A DNA stretch of 64,000 nucleotides from Candidatus Sysuiplasma acidicola. GTDB lineage: Archaea > Thermoplasmatota > Thermoplasmata > Sysuiplasmatales > Sysuiplasmataceae. The DNA lies in NCBI GenBank assembly GCA_019721035.1, contig JAHEAA010000001.1:127746-191745 (forward strand), written 5' to 3'. The notes below the pieces were generated by a model. The model worked only from the letters and a program-made list of their open reading frames with translations, was not told the origin of the DNA and did no database searches. Positions within the stretch are counted from its first letter, which is position 1. Each line of letters begins with the position of its first letter. A program made the position numbers and the translations under genes. This document shows positions 10,114 to 18,187 of this stretch, in pieces.

Positions 10114-10632
10114 TTATCTCAGCGTGAGTTCGCTGACGCCTTTTGCTCTCTTCAGGAGAGGTATTAGATCCGCCGGTACTTCCGAGGCAGTGACAACATA
10201 AAGCTTCGGATGTTCCGTGAAATCAGGGTCCTCCACAATTGCCTGTCTTATGCTTATGCCTGCATCCGCAATGATTCTCGAAACATCCGCCAGTATGCCC
10301 GGCTGATCCGCATTGGCTGTCGAAATCTCAATAGTGCTCCACCCCAGCTGAGGAGCCGCGTCCTTGAGATTCGCCAAGGGCCGGAGGAAGCTGAAGAATT
10401 TCGAAAGTTCGCCATTCGAGTGTATTGTTTCTGCAGTCGCACGCACGACTCTTCGGTCTACACCGAGTGCTCTCGCTACGGCAACATCGCTGAGTCTTAT
10501 GTCCCCGCAGTAAATTTTCTTCTCCTTCACGCTCAGCCCGAGACGCAGCATGGCCCTCGCAACCTTCGACTGGCTGGGAAAGAGACCGAATTCTCTGACA
10601 ATTTCTTCCCACATGTATTTCATTGTATACAT
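10114..10632 (-). CDS. HTH-ACT domain regulator of amino acid metabolism
   Basis: A 172-residue protein. The N-terminal half (~1-75) is HTH-like (FPSQSKVARAMLRLGLSV, GDIRLSDVAVARALGVDRRVV). The C-terminal half (~95-172) is an ACT domain (TIEISTANADQPGILADVSRIIADAG), which in this setting usually binds an amino acid. This matches the archaeal family of predicted ACT-containing regulators of amino acid metabolism. It is divergent from the aromatic amino acid operon, and its 5' end overlaps a perfect inverted repeat. I infer a feedback repressor of that operon and of itself, comparable in logic to TrpY of methanogens. ATG at 10632, 10623 and 10614 are all possible starts. Confidence 0.85.
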   Translation of the reverse strand: MYTMKYMWEEIVREFGLFPSQSKVARAMLRLGLSVKEKKIYCGDIRLSDVAVARALGVDRRVVRATAETIHSNGELSKFFSFLRPLANLKDAAPQLGWSTIEISTANADQPGILADVSRIIADAGISIRQAIVEDPDFTEHPKLYVVTASEVPADLIPLLKRAKGVSELTLR

Positions 10633-10653
10633 CTATACAACAATGTATAAATA
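10623..10653 (+). promoter_or_regulatory. Operator and TATA box of the aromatic operon
   Basis: TTGTATA (10623-10629), four bases, then TATACAA (10634-10640) make a perfect inverted repeat. A third copy of TGTATA (10644-10649) overlaps a good archaeal TATA box, TATAAATA (10646-10653). That box would place the start of transcription near 10675, about 13 bases before the first gene's ATG (10688). A protein on these repeats would block TBP and also cover the start of the divergent HTH-ACT regulator gene. That regulator is the obvious candidate ligand, but the link is inferred from position. Confidence 0.72.
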
Positions 10654-10687
10654 TGTTGTCAGGTTAGCACCATGTTACGGGTTAACA

Positions 10688-11479
10688 ATGATAGGGAAGC
10701 AAATCAGGTTAGAGCGCATATTTGACAGGAAGACTTCCTTCGCGCTGGTTGTTCCGATGGACCATGGTATTTCGGAGGGTCCGCTCTCGGGCATAACCGA
10801 TATAAGGGAGACCATTGATAAAGTTTCGCACGGTGGCGCAACGGCGATCGTGATACACAAAGGCCTCGTGGCATACGGCCACCGCGGGTACGGAAAGGAC
10901 GTGGGTCTGATCATTCATATATCGGCGAGCACGAAACTTTCGCCGTCGCCAAACACAAAGGTGATTGTCACTGATGTCGAGGAAGGAATACAGCTGGGAG
11001 CGGACGCGATTTCCCTTCATGTCAATGTTGGTGCAGAGGGGGATGACGTGATGCTTGCAGATGCAGGCGAAGTCGTGCGAAAGTGCAGGAACTGGGGAAT
11101 GCCCCTGCTAGCAATGATGTACCCCCGCGGAAAGGACATCAAAGATCCATATGATGTCGAACACCTCAAGCATGTTGCACGAGTGGGTGCAGAACTCGGG
11201 GCAGACGTAGTGAAAGTGAATTACACCGGGTCAGAGGAAACCTTCAGGGAGGTTGTCAGGGGATGCCCCGCACCTCTTCTGATTGCAGGCGGACCGAAGC
11301 TCGATTCTGATATTGAGGTGCTGAAGATGGTGAAAGGTGCAATGAATGCCGGAGCCAGAGGCATATCCATTGGCAGGAACATATGGCAGCACAGGGATCC
11401 GACTGCGATGACAGGTGCCCTCGCATCCATCATATTCAACGGTGCCGAACCGGACGAGGCAATCAAGCTGCTGGGATAA
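10688..11479 (+). CDS. 2-Amino-3,7-dideoxy-D-threo-hept-6-ulosonate (ADH) synthase
   Basis: First enzyme of the archaeal shikimate route. It joins aspartate semialdehyde to 6-deoxy-5-ketofructose 1-phosphate. The 263-residue DeoC/FbaB-type barrel has the N-terminal VPMDHGISEGPLSGI typical of this family, the Schiff-base lysine in DVVKVNYTG, and a phosphate-binding end (GARGISIGRNIWQ). ATG 10688 is chosen over the longer open frame because the protein family begins with this MIGKQIRLERIF segment and the TATA box lies just upstream. It is first in the operon and stops two bases before the next gene. A plain class I FBP aldolase is the alternative, but the partner genes argue against it. Confidence 0.9.
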   Translation: MIGKQIRLERIFDRKTSFALVVPMDHGISEGPLSGITDIRETIDKVSHGGATAIVIHKGLVAYGHRGYGKDVGLIIHISASTKLSPSPNTKVIVTDVEEGIQLGADAISLHVNVGAEGDDVMLADAGEVVRKCRNWGMPLLAMMYPRGKDIKDPYDVEHLKHVARVGAELGADVVKVNYTGSEETFREVVRGCPAPLLIAGGPKLDSDIEVLKMVKGAMNAGARGISIGRNIWQHRDPTAMTGALASIIFNGAEPDEAIKLLG

Positions 11480-11481
11480 CG

Positions 11482-12507
11482 TTGGCCGCTTCAAAATTCA
11501 TATGGATAAGGGCGGATCATCTGCACGGGAAGGAACGGCAGAGATTTGTAATGGATGCAGTCGAACTCGGTTTCACCGATATTGTCGTGGAAAGCGGCGA
11601 CGAGGCACTGGCAAAAGGAGCACGCTTCCACGCCCTTCACATCAGCGGTAACGAGCTGACTGCCGACGGAAACAGGATCGGCACCTTCATCAGCATAAGT
11701 TCAGAAAGGGATATGCCAGCGGAGTCGGAACTCCGCCCTGGCTATCTTGTGGTGGACGCAAGGGACTGGAAAGTCATTCCACTGGAGAATCTCATCGCAC
11801 TCTGTGCGAACAGAGGCATAACACTCGTCGCAGTTGCGCGCACAAAGGAGGAAGCCCTTCTCTTTCTCAATACACTGGAGGTCGGTGTCGACGGAATACT
11901 CGCGTCTGTTTCATCCAGGCAGGAACTGTCTGGTTTTGCTGAAATACTGAGCGCAGTAACTCCTCCGTGTCCTCTTGAGAGTGCTGAGATTTTGTCTGTG
12001 AGGCAAGCAGGCATGGGTGACAGGGTATGCGTTGATACATGCTCCATGCTTGAGGAAGGGGAAGGGATGCTCGTCGGCTCGCAGTCAGGCGTGCTGTTCC
12101 TGATACATTCTGAAACACTGAAGGCAAAGTACGTTAACGCAAGGCCGTTCAGGGTCAATGCCGGACCCGTTCATTCCTATCTGCTCCTGCAGGGCGGAAA
12201 GACCGGATATCTCTCCGAGCTCAGGGCCGGAACAGAAGTACCGGCGGTGCGCATTGACGGAAGGGTCCGGAATGTTACTGTCGGCAGGGTCAAGATAGAA
12301 AGAAGACCGCTCATACTGATCGAAGCAACAGTGAGGGGAAAAGAATGCAGCATCCTGCTGCAGAATGCCGAAACAGTGAATCTGTGCACCGAGGGGGAGC
12401 CGATTCCAGCCACGGAGCTCAAGAAGGGCGATCGCGTTCTTGTGCACGTCCAGGAAGGAGCACGTCACTTCGGCATGAGCATCTCGGAAACGATTGTGGA
12501 GAGGTAA
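11482..12507 (+). CDS. 3-Dehydroquinate synthase II
   Basis: About 341 residues, the NAD-dependent archaeal enzyme that oxidatively deaminates and cyclises ADH to 3-dehydroquinate. The family pattern is visible: KFIWIRADHLHGKERQRFV at the N terminus, then GDRVCVDTCSMLEEGEGMLVG, SQSGVLFLIHSET and FRVNAGPVHSYLLL. TTG 11482 is chosen because it gives the expected N terminus and follows the previous stop by two bases; the frame is open further upstream inside the previous gene. With the previous gene it replaces bacterial AroG/AroB. Confidence 0.93.
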   Translation: MAASKFIWIRADHLHGKERQRFVMDAVELGFTDIVVESGDEALAKGARFHALHISGNELTADGNRIGTFISISSERDMPAESELRPGYLVVDARDWKVIPLENLIALCANRGITLVAVARTKEEALLFLNTLEVGVDGILASVSSRQELSGFAEILSAVTPPCPLESAEILSVRQAGMGDRVCVDTCSMLEEGEGMLVGSQSGVLFLIHSETLKAKYVNARPFRVNAGPVHSYLLLQGGKTGYLSELRAGTEVPAVRIDGRVRNVTVGRVKIERRPLILIEATVRGKECSILLQNAETVNLCTEGEPIPATELKKGDRVLVHVQEGARHFGMSISETIVER

Positions 12508-12513
12508 CAACCG

Positions 12514-13911
12514 ATGATATGTGTTGCGCTGAAGGGCCCGACGCCGGACGAGATGATCGCCAAAGCATCGAGGGCCGTCGCTGCAGGCGCAGGCATGTTA
12601 GAGTACAGGATCGACTCGTTGAGGGACCCGTCCCCCGAGTCGCTTAGGAAACTCTCCGCAGTCGGCGCAATCAAGATTGCGACGCTCAAGGGACGTTCGC
12701 TGAAGCTCGTGGAGAGGGCCGACGCCCCGGAGCTGTTCTCGTCGTTCGAATATGTGGACATGGAAATGGAAGACGCGGGTCGCGTCAAATTTCCCGAACG
12801 GATGCGGTCAAAGCTAGTCGTGTCCCATCACGGACCGTTGAGATCAAGCGATGAACTGAATGCAATCGTGCGGACGGAATTGGAATCCGGCGCAATTGCA
12901 AAGTGTGTCGGCACACTTGGAAATTTTGCCGAAGCGTCTATTCTTGCGACGCCTGAAGCAGTCAGTGAGCCGCACAGGGTGATGGCTTTTTCGACCGGCC
13001 CTGCAGGGCTGCTGACCAGGCTCGCTTCGCTGAGGAACGGGGCGCCATGGACCTATGCTTCCCTTTCAGATGAGGAACGGACTGCTGACGGCCAGCCGGT
13101 CTTTTCAGATTTGCTTGAAATGCACAACGGTCTGGTTAACGTGCTGATAGGGGCAGATGTGTCGCACAGCCCGTCACCACTTATACAGAATTATGCGCTT
13201 GCAAGGAACAGGATCCGCGGCAGGTACGTAGCGCTATCCATCGGAAGCAGGGAAGAGCTGGAGCCTTTCTTCCGTTGCGCCAGGGCCGCAGGCGTAAGAG
13301 GCGTCAACATAACCATGCCGTACAAAACAGATGCGATGGCGCTGATGTCAGAAATAGATGTACAGGCCAGCAGGATCGGCGCGATCAACACTGTTGTCAT
13401 AGACGGAGAACGTATGCGCGGTTACAACACCGATTACGCCGCAGTCAGGCAGCTTATCGGAAGCCTGCCACACCGCCGTGCTCTTGTGATAGGATCTGGC
13501 GGTGCAGCGAGATCCGCCGTCGCGGCGCTGAACCATTCTGATCTCACTGTCATTTCCAGGAATGCTGCGCGGAGCAGAGCGATGGCCCTTTCGATGGGAA
13601 TAGAGAACGGTACATTCGTAGCCGGCAGCAGTTATGATATTGTCATCAATGCCACACCGGTTGGAATGGATGGCAGACAGGGCGGATTACCGGAAGGAGT
13701 GGCTTCGTGCACGTTCGGTACAGTAATGGATTTTGTCTATTCGAAGAAGAAGACGCCATACCGACTGCTGGCCGAAGATCAGTCATGCCGCTACATTGGC
13801 GGTGCCGAAATACTTGCGAAACAGGCTGCCGAATCATTCAATCTCTGGACCGGAACGGATGCACCGCTGGAGGACATGCTCTCGATACTCAGAAAGGAGG
13901 GATTCAACTGA
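12514..13911 (+). CDS. aroDE: Bifunctional 3-dehydroquinate dehydratase / shikimate dehydrogenase
   Basis: A 465-residue fusion. Residues 1-~200 are a type I dehydroquinase: the substrate-binding EYRIDSL, the catalytic histidine region VVSHHG, and the Schiff-base lysine in AIAKCVGTL. Residues ~205-465 are shikimate dehydrogenase: ADVSHSPSPLIQN, the catalytic lysine in NITMPYKTD, GAINTVV, GYNTDY, and the NADP site VIGSGGAARSAV. The two steps turn 3-dehydroquinate into shikimate. Such AroD-AroE fusions are known from plants and some bacteria. AAGGAGG at 13894-13900, inside the 3' end, is the ribosome site for the next gene. Confidence 0.93.
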   Translation: MICVALKGPTPDEMIAKASRAVAAGAGMLEYRIDSLRDPSPESLRKLSAVGAIKIATLKGRSLKLVERADAPELFSSFEYVDMEMEDAGRVKFPERMRSKLVVSHHGPLRSSDELNAIVRTELESGAIAKCVGTLGNFAEASILATPEAVSEPHRVMAFSTGPAGLLTRLASLRNGAPWTYASLSDEERTADGQPVFSDLLEMHNGLVNVLIGADVSHSPSPLIQNYALARNRIRGRYVALSIGSREELEPFFRCARAAGVRGVNITMPYKTDAMALMSEIDVQASRIGAINTVVIDGERMRGYNTDYAAVRQLIGSLPHRRALVIGSGGAARSAVAALNHSDLTVISRNAARSRAMALSMGIENGTFVAGSSYDIVINATPVGMDGRQGGLPEGVASCTFGTVMDFVYSKKKTPYRLLAEDQSCRYIGGAEILAKQAAESFNLWTGTDAPLEDMLSILRKEGFN

Positions 13912-14771
13912 CCTTCGACGGCGTCCGAACAGAACACGGCGCAGGCACAATAGTCAGCGGCATAGGCTCCTTCCGCGGGGTCACATTCGGAACGGACATG
14001 AAGAGCATTGCCAGAGTGCAGATCAGCAGGGGCGGCGGAACGTCCGTCGTGCTCAAAGGGGATGAGAAGGACACATCTCTTGTGAAACAATGCATTGCCA
14101 CGGTGCGGCATCACAACAGGACAGGAATGAAAGGCCTGTATGTTGAGGTGGAATCGGAGATACCGCCTTCCAGGGGTATGAAGAGCAGCAGCAGCGTCTC
14201 CCTCGCCGTCATCGGTGCTCTGCTTGACGCGTTCGGTTCACACGTGACGACACAGCAGCTGCTCCGTTATTCAGCGATCGCCTCTATGCGTGCTGGCGTT
14301 TCTGTCACCGGAGCATTCGATGATGCTGCTGCCTGCCATCTCGGCGGTCTCATATTTGCAGACAACAGGCGGATGACGATTGTGAGGAGGAAACTCGTGA
14401 ACAGCAGGTATTCCGCTGTCTTCGTCATTCCTGAAAGGAAGATACGCAAGAACAGCCTGCCGCTCCACGGTCTGAGGAGAAGGAGGACTGACATGATAGC
14501 GCTCTACGGGCTTGCACTCCGCTCCATGTACAGGGAGGCGACCATGTCAAACACGCTGCTGCTCTGTAATCTGCTGGGAATAAATCCCGCTCCTCTGTTC
14601 ATTTCAATGCTTGCGGGTGCAAGTGTGTCCGGACTTTCAGGGACCGGACCTGCCTTTTTTGCAATAGTGGAGAAGGGGAGAGCGGGGAGTGTGGCCCGCG
14701 CACTGAAGGGGTACGGGAGGACTGTTGTATGCGGATTGAGGGGTGTTTCCGAACATGGAATTATTTTCTGA
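13908..14771 (+). CDS. Shikimate kinase, archaeal GHMP-kinase type
   Basis: About 287 residues. It phosphorylates shikimate and is unrelated to bacterial AroK. The GHMP motifs are EHGAGTIVSGIGSFRG at the N terminus, the ATP loop PPSRGMKSSSSVSLAV, and the C-terminal AGASVSGLSGTGPAFFAI. AAGGAGG (13894-13900) is spaced seven bases from CTG 13908, which overlaps the aroDE stop as CTGA. No ATG, GTG or TTG near this point would keep the conserved GAGT motif; the next ATG removes it. An ATG at 13707 would add 67 unrelated residues. CTG is therefore the likely start. Confidence 0.9.
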   Translation: MTFDGVRTEHGAGTIVSGIGSFRGVTFGTDMKSIARVQISRGGGTSVVLKGDEKDTSLVKQCIATVRHHNRTGMKGLYVEVESEIPPSRGMKSSSSVSLAVIGALLDAFGSHVTTQQLLRYSAIASMRAGVSVTGAFDDAAACHLGGLIFADNRRMTIVRRKLVNSRYSAVFVIPERKIRKNSLPLHGLRRRRTDMIALYGLALRSMYREATMSNTLLLCNLLGINPAPLFISMLAGASVSGLSGTGPAFFAIVEKGRAGSVARALKGYGRTVVCGLRGVSEHGIIF

Positions 14772-16017
14772 GAAATCCGCCGCCCTCTCCGGGTCTCTGG
14801 CGGCTCCGCCTTCCAAGAGTATAACACATCGCGCTCTGCTCTTTGGACTGATGTCCGGCGGAAGGATGGAGATAGATCATCCTCTCCTGAGTGACGATAC
14901 GGAGAGCACGCTGGCAGCGACAGTGCTGATGGGCGCCGAAGTGAAGAGGGGGAAGACCCTTTCAATTGAGTCTGACATGCATCAGGCATCCGATGTCATA
15001 AACGCGCGCAATTCCGGCACTACTGCACGACTGACAAGTTCCATCTGCGCGCTCACGGACGGTTACGCGGTGATCACGGGGGACGATTCACTCCGCCGTA
15101 GACCCATGGGGCCGATTATGGACGCCGTGAGGCAGCTCGGCGGAACCGCTTTTTCCACGCTCGGCAACGACAGGCTGCCTGCAGTCTTTGGCGGAAAACT
15201 GAAGCGCGAATATGCAACAATTCGCGGAGACATCAGCTCACAGTTTGCGTCCTCCCTTGCAATGTCTTGTCCTTTGAAGAGCGGGAGCACTGAGATCGAG
15301 ATTGAGGGCGGCATACAATCGGAACGCTATCTCGCTCTCACGCTGGAAATGGTCAAATATTTCGGCGGGGAGGCAAGACTCGAAAGCAACAGTCTCTTCT
15401 TCAAAGGCGACGGCGCATACAGGCCACGCAATATATCGATTCCTGGCGATTATTCCTCTGCTGCATTTATGCTGGCTGCCGCGGCTGTAACCGGCGGCAC
15501 ATTGAGCGTGAGTAACCTTTCAGACACATTCACTCAGGCAGATGCAAGCATTGCCGGCACGCTTCGTCTCTTCGGTTGCAAAGTGACTGAGCGGTCCGGC
15601 TCATTGACCGTTGAAAGCGGCCGGCTCACTTCCGCCGATATCGACTGTTCCCAGTGTCCTGATCTCTTTCCGGTGCTCTGTGTGGTTGCATCCTTTGCCG
15701 GCGGGGAAAGCACTGTGCGCGGTTCCATGAATCTCAGGCTCAAGGAGACGGACAGGATTGAAACTACATCAATGATGCTCAAAAGCATGGGCGTCCGATT
15801 CAGTGGCGAAGGCGAGACGCTTCGTATACGGGGGGGCCCTGTAAGAGGAGGCGTCGTTGAATCGCATGGAGATCACAGGATCGCGATGGCGGCGTGTGTG
15901 GCAGGCCTCTCTTCAGAAAAAGGAGTGAGGGTTAACGGCGCAGAATGTTTCTCCGTTTCATACCCCGGCTTCGTCGAGGACATAAGGGCAGCGGGCGGGA
16001 TGGTGACATTGAAATGA
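14755..16017 (+). CDS. aroA: 3-Phosphoshikimate 1-carboxyvinyltransferase (EPSP synthase)
   Basis: About 420 residues. It adds enolpyruvate from PEP to shikimate 3-phosphate. Signatures: APPSKSITHRALLFG near the N terminus, NSGTTARL, DDSLRRRPMGPI, SSQFASSLAMSCPL, the repeated-fold segment DYSSAAFMLAAAAV, LRLKETDRI and DHRIAMAACVAGL. ATG 14755 follows GAGGGG (14738-14743); GTG 14743 would add four residues. It overlaps the shikimate kinase gene by 17 bases, and its stop shares an ATGA with aroC. Confidence 0.95.
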   Translation: MELFSEKSAALSGSLAAPPSKSITHRALLFGLMSGGRMEIDHPLLSDDTESTLAATVLMGAEVKRGKTLSIESDMHQASDVINARNSGTTARLTSSICALTDGYAVITGDDSLRRRPMGPIMDAVRQLGGTAFSTLGNDRLPAVFGGKLKREYATIRGDISSQFASSLAMSCPLKSGSTEIEIEGGIQSERYLALTLEMVKYFGGEARLESNSLFFKGDGAYRPRNISIPGDYSSAAFMLAAAAVTGGTLSVSNLSDTFTQADASIAGTLRLFGCKVTERSGSLTVESGRLTSADIDCSQCPDLFPVLCVVASFAGGESTVRGSMNLRLKETDRIETTSMMLKSMGVRFSGEGETLRIRGGPVRGGVVESHGDHRIAMAACVAGLSSEKGVRVNGAECFSVSYPGFVEDIRAAGGMVTLK

Positions 16018-17093
16018 ATAGCATTGGAACAGCACTCAGACTGACTGTATTCGGAGAGAGTCACGGCGAACTTGTAGGCGCGGTGCTCGACGGTCTGCCC
16101 GCGGGCATGACGGTCGACATGAATGCACTGAACAGGGAGATTGAAATGCGCAAGCCAGCCCAGCTGATTGGCACCGCCAGGCATGAGGCTGATGAAGTGA
16201 GTGTGGCATCAGGCGTCAGGGACGGCGTTCTCACCGGAACGCCGATACTGTTCACGATGGCCAACAGAGATGTCAGAAGTGCTTCCTACACCGACCTGCA
16301 GTTCATTCCGAGGCCAGGTCATGCGGATTACACTGCGTTTGTGAAGTACGGCGGACGATCCGACTTCAGAGGCGGAGGTCAGTTCTCCGGCAGACTGACA
16401 GCTCCGATAGTTGCGGCCGGAGCCGTCGCAAGACAATATCTCGCGTCCAGGGGCATTCGCGTTGCGGCGCACGTGGTATCCATAGGAACAGTTGCAGACG
16501 GCACCGAATATGGGTTCGAAACCGTTGAGAGTAACCGCTTCGGCAATGAAGTGCGCTGCATCGATGCGGAAGCAGCCGCCAGGATGAGGGACGCTATTCT
16601 GGCTGCAAGAAGCGATGGAGACAGCCTGGGAGGAACAATAAGATGCATCGCTTCCGGCGTACCGGCGGGGCTGGGAGAGCCTTTCTTCGACACAGTGGAG
16701 GGAGAGATATCGAGATTCATGTTTGCCATACCTGCAGTCAAGGGCATAGAGTTCGGCACCGGTTTCCGTGGTTCGGCAACGAGGGGCAGCCAGAACAACG
16801 ATTCTTTCATTGTTGCACCAGACGGAAAAGGAGTGGTCACGGCAACTAACAATGCCGGCGGCATCAACGGAGGCATAACAAACGGAATGCCAGTTGTGTT
16901 CAGGGTCGCGGTGAAACCCACTTCCTCTATATCAGCAAAACAGCGCAGCGTGGACCTCAGGACGATGCGGGAGACGGATCTTGTCGTCAAGGGCAGGCAC
17001 GATCCCTGCATCGTTCCACGCGCAGTCATTGTCGTGGAAGCCGCGCTCTGCATTGTTCTTGCGGATCTGTATCTCAGGAGCGGATTGAAATGA
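16014..17093 (+). CDS. aroC: Chorismate synthase
   Basis: A 359-residue FMN-dependent enzyme that converts EPSP to chorismate, the branch point for Trp, Tyr and Phe. The family pattern is clear: LTVFGESHGELVGAVLDGLPAG, RPGHADYTAFVKYG, DFRGGGQFSGRLTAPIVAAGA, and TNNAGGINGGITNGMPVVFR. Start ATG 16014 overlaps the aroA stop (ATGA), and the gene's own stop overlaps the next start (ATGA at 17090). Confidence 0.97.
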   Translation: MNSIGTALRLTVFGESHGELVGAVLDGLPAGMTVDMNALNREIEMRKPAQLIGTARHEADEVSVASGVRDGVLTGTPILFTMANRDVRSASYTDLQFIPRPGHADYTAFVKYGGRSDFRGGGQFSGRLTAPIVAAGAVARQYLASRGIRVAAHVVSIGTVADGTEYGFETVESNRFGNEVRCIDAEAAARMRDAILAARSDGDSLGGTIRCIASGVPAGLGEPFFDTVEGEISRFMFAIPAVKGIEFGTGFRGSATRGSQNNDSFIVAPDGKGVVTATNNAGGINGGITNGMPVVFRVAVKPTSSISAKQRSVDLRTMRETDLVVKGRHDPCIVPRAVIVVEAALCIVLADLYLRSGLK

Positions 17094-18187
17094 CGGAAGA
17101 AACACTCACCTCCGTTAGACGGAGGATTGGCGAAATCGATGAGGAAATAATGCGGCTGGTATGCAGCAGGATAAAGGAGGCTGAGAAAATAGGGAAGATC
17201 AAGAGGGACAGGAGAGTACCGGTGAGAGATTTCACGGTCGAAGCGCAGGTTATAGAACGCGCTGAATCGGTTTGCGAAAGCAGCGGCATCGACAGGCAGA
17301 TCGGCAGAGATATTGCCAAATCCCTCATACTGGCATCCGTCTCCGCACAGACGTCCAGCAGTACGCCAGTCTATGAGGGAAAGTCCAGGAAGATACTCAT
17401 CGTCGGCGGAAGCGGCAAGATGGGCAGATGGTATGCGAACTTCTTCAATGTTCAGGGGCATGAAGTGATAGTAAATGATATAGTACCTTCTTCAGGATAC
17501 AGATTCGACGGAGATCTCCTCCATGCTGCCAAATCGGCCGACATCATACTTCTGTCCACCCCTATTTCAGCAACTGCAGGGCTTCTGTCGACGCTGATAG
17601 ATGCTGGATGCGACGCTACCATAATGGACGGATGCAGCCTGAAATCACCCCTCATGTCCGAGATAAGGCGGGGCATTCTGAAGGGCACAAAGATTGCGAG
17701 CATTCATCCCATGTTCGGCCCCGGGACAAGAATGCTGGCAGATCAGAATCTCGTCATATGCGACTGCGGCAGCAGGGATGCGGTCGAGGATGCATCATCG
17801 CTCTTCAGGGACACCAGCCTCAACATAACCGTGCTGGAACTTGAACGACATGATGAACTGATGGCATATGTGCTTGGCGCTACGCACGCTCTGAACATAG
17901 CATTTTTCAACATGCTTGCCGGAAGCGCCTTTTCAAAGGCGGAGCTGAGCAGGTTCGCGAGCACGACGTTCACGCACCAGCTTTCGACTGCATCAGACGT
18001 GGCAAACGAAAATCCGATGCTGTATTATGAGATACAGAATATGAATATTTACAGGAGCACCGTCTTTTCAACTCTCATAAAGTCGATGGAAGAGGTCAGG
18101 GACTGCGCTTTCAGCGGCAGGCCAGATGCATTTACTTCTCTCATGAAGAAAGGCAGGGAGTACATGGGGGATGCACGCCGTGAGTAG
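17090..18187 (+). CDS. tyrA: Fused chorismate mutase / prephenate dehydrogenase
   Basis: A 365-residue protein. Residues 1-~85 are an AroQ-type chorismate mutase (RRRIGEIDEEIMRLVCSRIK, then IGKIKRDRRVPVRDF). Residues ~97-365 are an NAD(P)-dependent prephenate dehydrogenase (ILIVGGSGKMGRWYANFF, DIILLSTPISAT, SIHPMFGPGTR). It makes 4-hydroxyphenylpyruvate for tyrosine. No prephenate dehydratase (pheA) is present in this cluster. It overlaps aroC by ATGA, and asd starts inside its 3' end. Confidence 0.94.
   Translation: MTEETLTSVRRRIGEIDEEIMRLVCSRIKEAEKIGKIKRDRRVPVRDFTVEAQVIERAESVCESSGIDRQIGRDIAKSLILASVSAQTSSSTPVYEGKSRKILIVGGSGKMGRWYANFFNVQGHEVIVNDIVPSSGYRFDGDLLHAAKSADIILLSTPISATAGLLSTLIDAGCDATIMDGCSLKSPLMSEIRRGILKGTKIASIHPMFGPGTRMLADQNLVICDCGSRDAVEDASSLFRDTSLNITVLELERHDELMAYVLGATHALNIAFFNMLAGSAFSKAELSRFASTTFTHQLSTASDVANENPMLYYEIQNMNIYRSTVFSTLIKSMEEVRDCAFSGRPDAFTSLMKKGREYMGDARRE

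Noticed and set aside
13707..13907. Upstream extension of the shikimate kinase frame to ATG 13707
   Set aside because: Would overlap aroDE by 205 bases and add 67 residues unlike the family; a well-placed ribosome site supports CTG 13908.
16379..17461. 360-codon open frame on the minus strand
   Set aside because: Antisense to aroC and tyrA, both clear genes; no protein features.
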